From Rhodovastum atsumiense (GTDB taxonomy: Bacteria > Pseudomonadota > Alphaproteobacteria > Acetobacterales > Acetobacteraceae): DNA of 64,000 nucleotides. The stretch covers positions 859,001-923,000 of the forward strand of contig NZ_OW485601.1 in NCBI RefSeq assembly GCF_937425535.1. Direction: 5' to 3'. The translations under genes and the position numbers were made by a program. The notes below the pieces were generated by a model. That model ran no database searches, was not told the DNA's origin, and saw only the letters and a program-made list of their open reading frames with translations. This document shows, in pieces, positions 53,660 to 62,655 of the stretch. Each line of letters starts with the position of its first letter. Position 1 is the stretch's first letter.

Positions 53660-55494
53660 GCCAGCGCCAGCATGTAGGCGAACAGGAAGGCGGGCCATCG
53701 CCACGACCCGGTCTCGCGGCGCACCGTGGCCAGCGTCGAGGCGCATTGCGGGGCGAAGACATACCAGGCCAGCAGCGCCAGCGCGGTGGCAAGGCTCCAG
53801 CTTCCCGCCAGCGCGTGGCCCAGCTCCGCGGCGGATTCGTCATTCGCCTCGATGGAATAGACCGTGCCGAGCGAAGCCACCGCGACCTCGCGCGCCGCCA
53901 TGCCGGGCACCAGGGCAACGTTGATCTGCCAGTTGAAGCCGATCGGTGACAGCACCGGCTCCATGAAACGGCCGATCTTGGCGGCGAAGCTGTAGGTGAT
54001 GGCGGGATCGGTCGCCCCCTCCGGCGGACGCGGCACCGAAGCCAGGAACCAGATCACCACCATCATCGCCAGGATGGTGGTGCCGGCCCGGCGCAGGAAT
54101 GCCTTGGCCCGCTGCCACAGGCCATACAGCACGTTGCGCGCGCTCGGCCGCTTGTAGTCGGGCAGTTCCAGCATGAAGGGCTCGGGCGGCACGCCGCGCC
54201 AGACCACGCGCTTGAGCACGAAGGAAACGCCGAGCGCGCTCAGGATGCCCATGGCATAGAGCCCGAACATCACCAGCCCCTGCAGTTCCAGCCCGCCCCA
54301 GACCTCGCGGTTGGGGATGAAGGCGGCGATGATCAGCGTGTACACCGGAATGCGCGCCGAGCAGGTCATCAGCGGCGCCACCAGGATCGTGGCAAGCCGG
54401 TCGCGCCGGCTGTCGATCACCCGTGTCGCCATGATGCCGGGAATGGCGCAAGCGAAGCTGGAGAGCAGCGGGATGAAGGCGCGCCCGTGCAGCCCCGCGC
54501 CCCCCATGATGCGGTCCATCAGGAACGCTGCCCGGGCCATGTAGCCGAAATCCTCGAGCAGCAGGATGAACAGGAACAGGATCAGGATCTGCGGCAGGAA
54601 CACCAGCACCGCGCCGACGCCGCCGATCAGCCCGTCGCGCACGAAGCTGCGCAGCAGCCCTTCCGGCAACACCGACCCCGCGAGCCCGGCCAGGGCGTCG
54701 AACCCGGCCTTGATCGCCTCCATCGGCGGGGCAGCCCAGGAAAACACCGCCTGGAACATCAGGAACAGCAGCAGCAGCAGGATCAGCGTGCCGGCCACCG
54801 GGTGCAGCAGCACCGCATCGAGCCGCGAGGTCGCGGTATCGGGCCGTGTCGGCGGCCGCACCGCGGCGGCGATGATGCGGTCGGCCTCGCGCTGCAGGGC
54901 GCGCAGGCCGCGACGGTCATGCGGCGCCCATTGCATCGGCGCCTGCGCGCCGGCGGGCAGCGCCGCGATCGCGGCATCGAGCCGGGCCAGCAAGTCCTGG
55001 GTGCCGCCCCGCCGCACCGCGACCGAGGTCACCACCGGGATGCCGAGCTCGGCCGACAGGCGGTCGAGGTCGATCGCGACGCCGCGATGGCGGGCGATGT
55101 CGAACATGTTGACGGCCAGCACCATCGGCCGGCCGACCTGGCGCAGTTCCAGCACCAGCCGGATCGCCAGGCGCAGATTGGTGGCGTCGACGACGCACAG
55201 CAGCAGTTCCGGCGGCACCTCCCCGGCCAGCCGCCCGAGCACCGCCTCGCGGGTGATCTCCTCGTCGGGGCTGCGGGCGCGCAGGGAATAGGTCCCCGGC
55301 AGATCGAGCAGCCGCACCGGGCGGCCTGCCGGGGTAACGAACCGGCCTTCCTTGCGCTCGACGGTCACACCGGCGTAGTTGGCAACTTTCTGGCGGCTGC
55401 CGGTCAGGGCATTGAACAGCGCGGTCTTGCCGCAGTTCGGATTGCCCACCAGCGCGATGCGCACCGCCCGGGTGGTGGCGCCGATTTCGGTCAC
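53605..55494 (-). CDS. feoB: Ferrous iron transport protein B
   Basis: Inner-membrane Fe(II) transporter with a cytoplasmic GTPase domain, 629 aa. G1 is GNPNCGKT (17-24), G3 DLPGTYSL near 63-70, and G4 VNMFD (Phe where Asn-Met-x-Asp is usual). Gate motifs of the membrane part are GLHGRAFIPLLSSFACAIPG and PGMAAREVAVASLGTVYSIE. It begins with GTG overlapping the feoA stop (GTGA). The C-terminus is shorter than in E. coli and lacks an obvious FeoC partner. The 3' end overlaps the convergent LysR gene by 55 bases. A role in iron supply for photosynthesis and heme under low oxygen is a reasonable inference. Confidence 0.94.
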   Translation of the reverse strand: MTEIGATTRAVRIALVGNPNCGKTALFNALTGSRQKVANYAGVTVERKEGRFVTPAGRPVRLLDLPGTYSLRARSPDEEITREAVLGRLAGEVPPELLLCVVDATNLRLAIRLVLELRQVGRPMVLAVNMFDIARHRGVAIDLDRLSAELGIPVVTSVAVRRGGTQDLLARLDAAIAALPAGAQAPMQWAPHDRRGLRALQREADRIIAAAVRPPTRPDTATSRLDAVLLHPVAGTLILLLLLFLMFQAVFSWAAPPMEAIKAGFDALAGLAGSVLPEGLLRSFVRDGLIGGVGAVLVFLPQILILFLFILLLEDFGYMARAAFLMDRIMGGAGLHGRAFIPLLSSFACAIPGIMATRVIDSRRDRLATILVAPLMTCSARIPVYTLIIAAFIPNREVWGGLELQGLVMFGLYAMGILSALGVSFVLKRVVWRGVPPEPFMLELPDYKRPSARNVLYGLWQRAKAFLRRAGTTILAMMVVIWFLASVPRPPEGATDPAITYSFAAKIGRFMEPVLSPIGFNWQINVALVPGMAAREVAVASLGTVYSIEANDESAAELGHALAGSWSLATALALLAWYVFAPQCASTLATVRRETGSWRWPAFLFAYMLALAYAAAFVTFRVAVALGGG

Positions 55495-55817
55495 GCGGCT
55501 TCGTCCAGTGGCTCCACCAGCACCGCATTCGCCTCGCGCCGCCGCAGCGCGATGGTGGAGGCATCGACCCGCACCGCGATCGGGTCACGGCGGAACAGGC
55601 CCTGGTGGCGGATCTCCACCGTCGCGCCTTCCACGAAGCCCATCTCCAGCAGCCGGCGTTCCAGCTCGTCCGAGGCGAGGCTGCCGCCGACCGCGGAAGC
55701 ATCGAGCGCCCGGATCCGTCCCCGGAACCGCAGCGGCGCCTTTCCGAGCGGCAACGACGCACGATCCTGCGAGGCAGGGCCGGGCGGCAGCAAATCGGCG
55801 GCAATGGTGTCGGGCAT
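55491..55817 (-). CDS. feoA: FeoA-domain protein
   Basis: 108-aa SH3-like FeoA protein that supports FeoB. Core: LRFRGRIRALDASAVGGSLA, ELERRLLEMGFVEGATVEIR, DPIAVRVDASTIALRRREAN and AVLVEPL. An N-terminal extension of about 30 residues (PDTIAADLLPPGPASQDRAS) precedes the FeoA domain. The ATG at 55817 is preferred over a TTG at 55871, which would place the coding region through a palindrome likely to be regulatory. The stop overlaps feoB. Confidence 0.9.
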   Translation of the reverse strand: MPDTIAADLLPPGPASQDRASLPLGKAPLRFRGRIRALDASAVGGSLASDELERRLLEMGFVEGATVEIRHQGLFRRDPIAVRVDASTIALRRREANAVLVEPLDEAA

Positions 55818-55848
55818 CGTATCGTCCCTGGTTGGCCGGCACATTTTC

Positions 55849-55865
55849 TTGCGAATTGTTTGCAA
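55849..55865. promoter_or_regulatory. Imperfect palindrome upstream of feoAB (Fur/Mur-like candidate)
   Basis: TTGCGAATTGTTTGCAA, with half-sites TTGCgAA and TTtGCAA, lies 32 bases before the feoA start. It resembles alphaproteobacterial Fur-family boxes of TGC-N9-GCA form. It is suggestive only. Confidence 0.4.
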
Positions 55866-56039
55866 CGGCAAGCTTCACATGAACGTGCGGGGCAGCAATG
55901 CAGGATCAGCCACCCCGGCCCGCCCGCAGGCGATTGGCGCGAAGAGCCATGCAATCCTGATGCCCGGTATCAGGGATTGGGCCATCCGGGGGGTATGACC
56001 ATACTTTCACTTTGTCAGCCGTCCCGGGAATTCAGCCAC

Positions 56040-57254
56040 ATGTCCGTGACCGCCGCGCCCGCGCGGACCGCCGCCGCCTCGACATCGCTGGGGGTGCTGG
56101 TCGCGCTCAGCTTCTGCCACATGCTGAACGACATGCAGCAATCGTTGCTGTCGGCGATCTACCCCATCCTCAAGGACGCCTACCTTCTGGATTTCGGACA
56201 GATCGGGCTGCTCACGCTGACCTTCCAGTTGACGGCGTCGCTGCTGCAGCCGGTGGTCGGGATGTACACGGACCGGCGGCCGCAGCCTTATTCGCTGGCA
56301 ATCGGGATGGGCTTCACCCTGGTCGGCCTGCTGGTGCTCTCGCGCGCGGGCAGCTTCGGCGCCCTGCTTGCCGGCGCCGCGCTGGTGGGCACCGGATCCT
56401 CGGTCTTCCATCCGGAATCATCGCGCATGGCGCGGCTGGCCTCGGGCGGGCGCTACGGCTTCGCGCAGTCGCTGTTCCAGGTGGGCGGCAATACCGGACA
56501 GGCGCTGGGCCCGCTGCTCGCGGCCTTCATCGTGGTGCCGGGGGGACAAGGCAGCCTGGCCTGGTTCTCGCTCGCCGCCCTGACCGCAATCATTGTGCTG
56601 ACCCAGGTCGGCACCTGGTACCGCCGCCGCCGCGCGGCAGGGGCCGGCCCCCATGGCCGCGCCAGCACTGACGTGATGTCGCACCCCCGCGCCGTGGTGG
56701 TCCGCGGCATCGCCGTGCTGGCGACGCTGATGTTCTCGAAAAGCTTCTACACCGCCGGCATCAGCACGTTCTTCACCTTCTACCTGATCCAGCACTTCGC
56801 CGTGCCGGTGCGGACGGCACAGATCTATCTGTTCGTCTTCCTCGCCGCCTCCGCCCTGGGCACCCTGATCGGCGGATCGATCGGCGACCGCTTCGGCCGG
56901 CGCTACGTGATCTGGGCGTCGATCCTCGGCCCCCTGCCCTTCACGCTGATGCTGCCGCATGTTGGCCTGTTCTGGACCGTCGCGCTGGCCATCCCGATCG
57001 GCTTCATCATGTCGTCGGCCTTCTCGGCGATCCTGGTCTATGCGCAGGAGCTGGTGCCGGGACGGGTCGGACTGGTGTCAGGCGTGTTCTTCGGCCTCGC
57101 CTTCGGGCTCGGCGGCCTGGGCGCCGCCCTGCTCGGCGAACTGGCCGACATGACCTCGATCGACCTGGTCTACCGGATCTGCGCCTGGCTGCCGGTGCTC
57201 GGCCTGCTGACCTGGTTCCTGCCGGATATCGAGGGCAGCCGGCGCCTCGCCTGA
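56040..57254 (+). CDS. MFS transporter, fosmidomycin resistance (Fsr) type
   Basis: 404-aa major facilitator permease. The segment ALSFCHMLNDMQQSLLSAIY (about 23-42) and the following IYPILKDAY are characteristic of Fsr proteins, which export fosmidomycin and may have other native solutes. Further family blocks are VGTGSSVFHPESSRMARLAS, QVGGNTGQALGPLLAAF and SIGDRFGRRYVIWASILGPL. Divergent from feoAB with about 220 bases between starts. The stop is followed within 2 bases by hairpin-array repeat copy E. Confidence 0.88.
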   Translation: MSVTAAPARTAAASTSLGVLVALSFCHMLNDMQQSLLSAIYPILKDAYLLDFGQIGLLTLTFQLTASLLQPVVGMYTDRRPQPYSLAIGMGFTLVGLLVLSRAGSFGALLAGAALVGTGSSVFHPESSRMARLASGGRYGFAQSLFQVGGNTGQALGPLLAAFIVVPGGQGSLAWFSLAALTAIIVLTQVGTWYRRRRAAGAGPHGRASTDVMSHPRAVVVRGIAVLATLMFSKSFYTAGISTFFTFYLIQHFAVPVRTAQIYLFVFLAASALGTLIGGSIGDRFGRRYVIWASILGPLPFTLMLPHVGLFWTVALAIPIGFIMSSAFSAILVYAQELVPGRVGLVSGVFFGLAFGLGGLGAALLGELADMTSIDLVYRICAWLPVLGLLTWFLPDIEGSRRLA

Positions 57255-57256
57255 AC

Positions 57257-57510
57257 GCGGCGGGGCTTCGCCCCGCACCTGACCAGGAGGCCTTGCCTCC
57301 TGGACCTCCACCAAGGGCTTCGCCCTTGGAACCCCATTCGATGTAGGGCGGACGCAGTCCGCCAACACAAGCCGGCAATCCTGCGGCGCCTTGCGATGGC
57401 GGATTGCGCTGCGCTGATCCGCCCTACGCCTGCTGACTCTGTGCCGCGCAGCGAGACTGGGGTGCAGGGGCCTTGTGGCCCCTGCCGGGTCCAGGGCAGA
57501 GCCCTGGCCT
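57257..57510. repeat. Dispersed hairpin repeat, copy E (inverted, interrupted)
   Basis: Same five hairpins in reverse orientation: GCGGGGCttcGCCCCGC, CAGGAGGCcttGCCTCCTG, CCAAGGGCttcGCCCTTGG, then after an interruption GCAGGGGCCttgtGGCCCCTGC and CCAGGGCagaGCCCTGG. It fills the space between the convergent stops of the Fsr-type gene and the DegP-like gene. The central spacer is split by an 85-bp second repeat at 57343-57427. Confidence 0.87.
57343..57427. repeat. Nested 85-bp repeat inside copy E
   Basis: Bounded by perfect 10-bp inverted ends GTAGGGCGGA and TCCGCCCTAC, with inner complementary segments (GCAGTCCGCC, GGCGGATTGCGC). The form resembles small palindromic intergenic mobile repeats. 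No transposase is present. Confidence 0.75.
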
Positions 57511-57515
57511 TCCCT

Positions 57516-59057
57516 TCAGCCCGGCTGCCGCTTGTTGTCGGGCGCGATGGACAGCGGCACCCAGCGCGGCCCGTCCGTTCCCTGGATCAGCATCAGCACG
57601 GAGCGCCGGTTGGACTTGCGGGCCCGGTCCACCCGATCGACCACGTCCCCCGGCGAGGCGACTTCCTGCTGCTGCACCTCGACGATGACGTCGCCGGCCT
57701 TCAGCCCGCGATCGGCGGCGGGTGAGTTCGGGGCGACCTCGGTGACCAGCACGCCTTTCTGGTCCGGTCCGATCGAGAACCGCTCGCGGGCCTCGGGCGT
57801 GATCGGCGTCAGTTTCAGGCCCAGCCCGGCCACCTCGACCGGACGGCCGGCCAGCGGGGCGGGACGGTCGGGGCTGGCCGCGGCCAGCTTCTGGTCGTCC
57901 GGCAGCTCACCGACTGTCGTATTCAGGTTGAGTTCGTGCCCGTCGCGCCAGATCGTCACCGGCACGGTCTTGCCGATCTCGGTTTCGGCCACGATGCGCG
58001 GCAGGTTGCGCATCTCCTTGATGTCCTGGCCGTTGAACTTCGTGATGATGTCGCCGCCGCGGATCTTCGCGCTGGCGGCAGGCCCGCCGTCCTCGACGCT
58101 CGCCACCAGTGCGCCGGTGGCTTCCTTCATCCCCATGCTGTCGGCGATCTCGGGCGTGACCTGCTGGATCTTCACCCCGAGCCAGCCGCGCTTGGCCCGT
58201 CCGTAGTCGCGCAGCTGCGCCACCACCGTCTTGGCGAGCGTGGAGGGAATCGAGAAGCCGATGCCGATCGACCCGCCGGAGCGCGAGTAGATGGCGGTGT
58301 TGATGCCGATCACCTCACCATTGAGGTTGAACAGCGGACCGCCGGAATTGCCCTGGTTGATGGCGGCGTCGGTCTGGATGAAGTTGTCGTACGGCCCCTG
58401 CTGGATGTCACGCCCGCGGGCACTGACGATGCCGGCGGTGACGGTGCCGCCGAGGCCGAAGGGATTGCCGATCGCGAGCACCCAGTCGCCCACCCGTATC
58501 TTGTCGGAATCCCCGAAAGGCACCGCCGCCAGCGGCTTGTCGGATGTCACCTTCAGCACGGCGATGTCGGTACGCTCGTCGCGGCCGAGGATGGTGGCCT
58601 TCAGGGTGGTGTTGTCCTGCAGGGTGACGGTGACTTCGTCCGCGCCTTCGATGACGTGGTTGTTGGTCACCACGATGCCGGACGGGTCGATGATGAAGCC
58701 GGAACCGAGGCTCTGCATGCGCCGCGGCGGTGCCTGCGGCCCGCGCTGCTGGCCCGGCGGCCGGTTGCGGTCGAGGAAGTCGCGGAAAAATTGCTCGAAG
58801 GGCGAGCCCGGCGGGAACATCGGCACTTCCGGCCCCTGCCGGTCGTTGCGCGCCGCCAGGGTCTGGCTGGAGGAGATGTTCACCACGCCGGGCAGCAGAC
58901 GCTCGGCAAGATCGGCGAAGCTGTCGGGTACGGCGCGGGCCTGGGCGGACGCGGGCAAGGCCACCGGCAAGGTGAGCGCGGTGGCCAGGGCGGCAGCGGC
59001 CAGCATGCGCCGCAACGACGCGGCGCGGATCACGGCAAGGGGATGGGAAGCGAACAT
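57516..59057 (-). CDS. DegP/DegQ-family periplasmic serine protease (Do)
   Basis: Envelope quality-control protease/chaperone, 513 aa. Signal peptide about residues 1-40 (LAAAALATALTLPVALPASA then QA). The trypsin-like domain has His134 (VTNNHVIEG), Asp164 (ERTDIAVLK) and Ser238 (QGNSGGPL). Two PDZ domains follow (RGWLGVKIQQVTPEIADSMG near 290 and GVLVTEVAPNSPAADRGLKA near 440). The start at 59057 gives the signal peptide; an in-frame start at 59459 adds unrelated sequence. It lies downstream of hflKC on the same strand, 76 bases away, as in many alphaproteobacteria. Confidence 0.93.
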   Translation of the reverse strand: MFASHPLAVIRAASLRRMLAAAALATALTLPVALPASAQARAVPDSFADLAERLLPGVVNISSSQTLAARNDRQGPEVPMFPPGSPFEQFFRDFLDRNRPPGQQRGPQAPPRRMQSLGSGFIIDPSGIVVTNNHVIEGADEVTVTLQDNTTLKATILGRDERTDIAVLKVTSDKPLAAVPFGDSDKIRVGDWVLAIGNPFGLGGTVTAGIVSARGRDIQQGPYDNFIQTDAAINQGNSGGPLFNLNGEVIGINTAIYSRSGGSIGIGFSIPSTLAKTVVAQLRDYGRAKRGWLGVKIQQVTPEIADSMGMKEATGALVASVEDGGPAASAKIRGGDIITKFNGQDIKEMRNLPRIVAETEIGKTVPVTIWRDGHELNLNTTVGELPDDQKLAAASPDRPAPLAGRPVEVAGLGLKLTPITPEARERFSIGPDQKGVLVTEVAPNSPAADRGLKAGDVIVEVQQQEVASPGDVVDRVDRARKSNRRSVLMLIQGTDGPRWVPLSIAPDNKRQPG

Positions 59058-59133
59058 GGGGGAAGACTCCCAGGGGTCCTGCTCAGAGTGGGGGTATCCC
59101 CCCCTGGCGACAAGCGCGCAGGGGGGGACCCGG

Positions 59134-60027
59134 TCAGGGTGCGGCTTTCGCCTCAGGCTTCGGCGCGTGACGCAGCAGTTGCAGGAAGTCATCCGAGGGC
59201 GAAAGCACGAGTCGCGACGTGCCGGACGCGAAGGCCTCCCGATATGCCTGCAGCGTGCGCCAGACCGAGAAGAAATGCGCATCCCGCTGGAACGCGTCGG
59301 CGTAGATCGCGATCGCCTGCCCCTCGCCCTCGCCGCGCAACTGGTCGGCCTTGGCGCGGGCCTCGGCCAGGATGATCGTGCGCTCCCGGTCGGCGTCGGC
59401 GCGGATGCGGGCCGACGCCTCGGCGCCCTCCGCACGGGCCTGGCGGGCGACGCGCTCACGCTCGGAGTTCATGCGCGAGAGAATCGCCTGGGTGTTTTCC
59501 TCCGGCAGGTCGGCGCGGCGGATGCGCACATCCTCGATGGAAATGCCGAAGGAGCGCATCTCGTCGTTCACCTGGCCGCGGATCAGCCCCATGATCCGCC
59601 CGCGCTGGGAAGACAGGACGTTCAGCAACTGTTCGTTGCCGAGCACGCGGCGCAGCGAGGAAGAGACCACCGAGGTCAGCCGCGCCCGGATGCCTTCTTC
59701 CGTCGGCCCGACCGCCTGGTAGTAGCGCAGCGGGTCGGTGATGCGGAACCGGGTGAAGGTGTCGACGATCAGGCGGCGCTGGTCGCCGAGGATCACCTCC
59801 TCGGGCGGCACTTCGTAATCGAGCAGGCGGCGGTCGAAGCTGATCGCGGCCTGGATCAGCGGCACCTTGGCGTGCAGGCCCGGCTTGGTGATCACCCGGA
59901 TCGGCTGGCCGAACTGGGTGATCAGCACCTGTTCGGTCTGCTGCACGACAAAGAGGCTGGACACGCCGATGACGGCGAGCACCACCACGGCGGCCGCCGC
60001 GGCGGCGATGATCGAGGTGCGGTTCAT
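59134..60027 (-). CDS. hflC: FtsH protease modulator HflC
   Basis: SPFH/band-7 membrane protein, 297 aa, which forms the HflKC cage around FtsH. One N-terminal membrane helix (AAAAAVVVLAVIGVSSLFVV) is followed by the band-7 domain: QTEQVLITQFGQPIRVITKP, LLDYEVPPEEVILGDQRRLI, FGISIEDVRIRRADLPEENT and RERVARQARAEGAEASARIR. Its start codon overlaps the hflK stop (ATGA). Confidence 0.94.
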   Translation of the reverse strand: MNRTSIIAAAAAAVVVLAVIGVSSLFVVQQTEQVLITQFGQPIRVITKPGLHAKVPLIQAAISFDRRLLDYEVPPEEVILGDQRRLIVDTFTRFRITDPLRYYQAVGPTEEGIRARLTSVVSSSLRRVLGNEQLLNVLSSQRGRIMGLIRGQVNDEMRSFGISIEDVRIRRADLPEENTQAILSRMNSERERVARQARAEGAEASARIRADADRERTIILAEARAKADQLRGEGEGQAIAIYADAFQRDAHFFSVWRTLQAYREAFASGTSRLVLSPSDDFLQLLRHAPKPEAKAAP

Positions 60028-61283
60028 CGGGTGGCCCCCCGCGGCTGGGCCGGCTGGGCCGGCGAAGGAGACGCGGGCGCGCCCGGCAGACGGGCGGCAT
60101 CCCCGAGCGGGAGCAGCGGCAGCACGCCCTGCAGCCTTTCGTCGAGCACGATCGTCGGGGTCTTGGTCAGGATGTCCTGCATGGTCTCCAGGTACAGGCG
60201 CTGCAGGGTGACGTCCTTGGCGGCGTCATAGGCCTTCAGCACCGAGAGGAAGCGTTGTGCCTGGCCGGTGGCGGCGGCAATTCCGGCCTGCCGGGCCGCT
60301 TCGGCCTCGGCGGTGACGCTGGCGGCGTCGCCGCGGGCGCGCGGCACGATGTCGTTGCGGTAGCCCTCGGCCTCGTTGCGCATGCGCTCGGCGTCGGTAT
60401 TGGCGCGCTGCACGTCGCGGAAGCTGTCGATCACCGCCGCCGGCGGGTCCACCTTCTGCAACTGGATCTGGGTGATCTCCACACCCGAGCCATAGGCATC
60501 CATGATCGCCTGCACGCCGCTCTTCACCGCCACCTCGATCTGGGCGCGGGCATCGGTGAGGGCGGGCTGGATCGGCGTGCGGCCGATCACCTCGCGCATC
60601 ACGCTTTCGGACGCGGACTTCACCGTGTAGGCGGGATTGCGGGTGTTGAAGAGGAAGGCACCGGCATCGCGGATGCGCCAGAACACGGCGAAATCGATAT
60701 CGACGATGTTCTCGTCGCCGGTCAGCATCAGGCTTTCCGCCAGCACGTCGGAGCCGCTTTCGCCGCGGGCCGAGGCACGGATGGTCTCCGGCGCCGAGCG
60801 GTAGCCGATCTCGATGCGGTTGATGCGGGTGACCGCCGGACGAACCACGCTCTCGATCGGCCAGGGCAGGCGATAGTTCAGGCCGGGCAGCGTAGTACGA
60901 TTATAGGCGCCAAAGCGCAGCACCACGCCCTGCTCATCCGGCTGGACACGGTAAAAGCCGGAAAACAGCCACACGGCGACGACGAGGGCCGCCACCAGGG
61001 CGAACCCCTTGCCGCCGCTGAAGAAACCGGGGGGACGGGTGCCGCGGCCTCCGCCCAGGCCCGGGGGCAGCAAGCCGCGGACGAAGGCCTGGAGGCGGGC
61101 GATCACCTCGTCGAGATCAGGTGGGGGAGGACCGCCGGGGCCGCGTGGCCCCTGGCCCCAGGGTCCCTGCGGGCCGCCCGGCCGTCCGCCGGATCGCCGC
61201 CCGTCGCCGGGACTTCCCCACGGGCTCGGCCCGCCGGACCCTCCATTCGAGCCGTCGCCGGGACCGCCGTTGTTCCAAGGCAT
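60024..61283 (-). CDS. hflK: FtsH protease modulator HflK
   Basis: Partner of HflC, 419 aa. It has a Gly/Pro-rich cytoplasmic N-terminus (PWNNGGPGDGSNGGSGGPSP), one membrane helix near residue 105-120 (ALVAALVVAVWLFSGFY), and a band-7 domain with DEQGVVLRFGAYNRTTLPGL and QLQKVDPPAAVIDSFRDVQR. The start at 61283 (MPWNNGG) matches the usual HflK N-terminus; a longer in-frame reading overlaps the divergent Mrp promoter region. Operon with hflC and probably the DegP-like gene. Confidence 0.93.
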   Translation of the reverse strand: MPWNNGGPGDGSNGGSGGPSPWGSPGDGRRSGGRPGGPQGPWGQGPRGPGGPPPPDLDEVIARLQAFVRGLLPPGLGGGRGTRPPGFFSGGKGFALVAALVVAVWLFSGFYRVQPDEQGVVLRFGAYNRTTLPGLNYRLPWPIESVVRPAVTRINRIEIGYRSAPETIRASARGESGSDVLAESLMLTGDENIVDIDFAVFWRIRDAGAFLFNTRNPAYTVKSASESVMREVIGRTPIQPALTDARAQIEVAVKSGVQAIMDAYGSGVEITQIQLQKVDPPAAVIDSFRDVQRANTDAERMRNEAEGYRNDIVPRARGDAASVTAEAEAARQAGIAAATGQAQRFLSVLKAYDAAKDVTLQRLYLETMQDILTKTPTIVLDERLQGVLPLLPLGDAARLPGAPASPSPAQPAQPRGATR

Positions 61284-61382
61284 GAGAGTGAGGTCGCTCC
61301 TGTCTGGACATGGCCGCACCGGGGCGGCCGATTGCCGAAATACCATTGGCATCTCGGGATGCGCGGGCCATATCGGGAGCCC

Positions 61383-62543
61383 ATGGCGCGGCTGCATATT
61401 GACCGGCTACGGAAGGTTTTCAAGCGGATGCCCGAACCGACCCCTGAAACACTCACTGAAACACTGCGCCGGATCAGTGATCCTGCAACCGGTCGCGACA
61501 TCGTCTCCGCCGGGCTGGTGGAGAGCGTGCAGGTCCGCGGGGGATTGGTGCAGGTGACCCTGCTGACCGACCGGGCACACGCCGCGGCGATGGAGGCGGT
61601 GTGCCGGCAGATCGAGCAATTGCTCGCCCGCGAACCGGGCGTGCTCAATGTCGCGGCGGTGCTGACGGCGCATCGTGCCGCGCCATCCGGCCCCGCCACC
61701 CAACCGGCCGCGGGCGCGCACGCGCACGGCGCCGGCCAGCGCCCGATGCTGCTGCCCGAGGTGGGCGCCATCGTCGCCGTGGCCTCCGGCAAGGGGGGCG
61801 TGGGCAAGTCCACCGTCGCGGTGAACCTCGCGGTGGCGCTGGCGCAGCAGGGGCTCCGGGTCGGGCTGCTCGATGCCGACATCTATGGCCCGAGCCTGCC
61901 GCGCATGATGGGGCTCAGCCGCAAACCCGACCTGCAGGGCGATCTGATGAAGCCGATCCCTGCCTGGGGGCTCTCGACCATGTCGATCGGCTACCTGGTC
62001 GAGGAAGAAACGCCGATGATCTGGCGTGGCCCCATGGTAATGGGCGCGCTCGAGCAGATGATGGGCCAGGTGGCGTGGGGCCCGCTCGACGTGATGGTGG
62101 TGGACATGCCGCCGGGCACCGGGGATGCGCAGTTGACCATGGCGCAGCGGGTGCGGCTGGCCGGGGCCGTCATCGTCTCGACGCCCCAGGACATCGCCCT
62201 GCTCGATGCCAGGCGCGGCGTGCGCATGTTCGAACGCACCAGCGTGCCCGTGCTCGGGCTGGTCGAGAACATGAGCTATTTCTGCTGCCCGAACTGCAAT
62301 CACCGCACCGAGCTGTTCGGCCATGGCGGGGCACGGCAGGAAGCGGCGCGGCTGGGCATCGACTTCCTCGGCGAGGTGCCGCTGCTGCTCGACATCCGCA
62401 CCACGGCCGATGCCGGCACGCCGATCGTGGCCGCGGCACCGGAAAGTCCCGCGGCGCAGGCCTTCGCGGCGATCGCCGCGCGGCTGCGCCAGAAGTTGCC
62501 CGTTGGCACGCAGGCCGCCGGACCACGGATCGTCGTGAGCTGA
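61383..62543 (+). CDS. apbC: Mrp/NBP35-type iron-sulfur cluster carrier ATPase
   Basis: P-loop ATPase that carries Fe-S clusters to target apoproteins, 386 aa. The N-terminal DUF59-like domain (SDPATGRDIVSAGLVESVQV) is followed by a His/Ala/Pro linker, the deviant Walker A VASGKGGVGKST (133-144), LLDADIYGPSLPRMMGLS, DMPPGTGDAQLTMAQ and the cluster-binding CPNC in SYFCCPNCNHRTELFG. It diverges from hflK with 99 bases between starts. The GGGAG site is only 3 bases from the ATG, so an internal start is possible. Confidence 0.93.
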   Translation: MARLHIDRLRKVFKRMPEPTPETLTETLRRISDPATGRDIVSAGLVESVQVRGGLVQVTLLTDRAHAAAMEAVCRQIEQLLAREPGVLNVAAVLTAHRAAPSGPATQPAAGAHAHGAGQRPMLLPEVGAIVAVASGKGGVGKSTVAVNLAVALAQQGLRVGLLDADIYGPSLPRMMGLSRKPDLQGDLMKPIPAWGLSTMSIGYLVEEETPMIWRGPMVMGALEQMMGQVAWGPLDVMVVDMPPGTGDAQLTMAQRVRLAGAVIVSTPQDIALLDARRGVRMFERTSVPVLGLVENMSYFCCPNCNHRTELFGHGGARQEAARLGIDFLGEVPLLLDIRTTADAGTPIVAAAPESPAAQAFAAIAARLRQKLPVGTQAAGPRIVVS

Positions 62544-62556
62544 CTCACCAGCCGCC

Positions 62557-62578
62557 GGGGGCCATCATGGCGGCCTCC
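62557..62578 (+). terminator. Weak hairpin after the Mrp gene
   Basis: GGGGGCC pairs with GGCCTCC (one G-U) around an 8-base loop, 14 bases after the stop, between convergent genes. Only GTTTC follows, so the call is tentative. Confidence 0.3.
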
Positions 62579-62655
62579 GGTGTTTCATTCCGACTGGTTC
62601 CGACCCACACGGATACGCTTTTTAACATCATTTTTGCCCTCGACAGGCACCGTGA

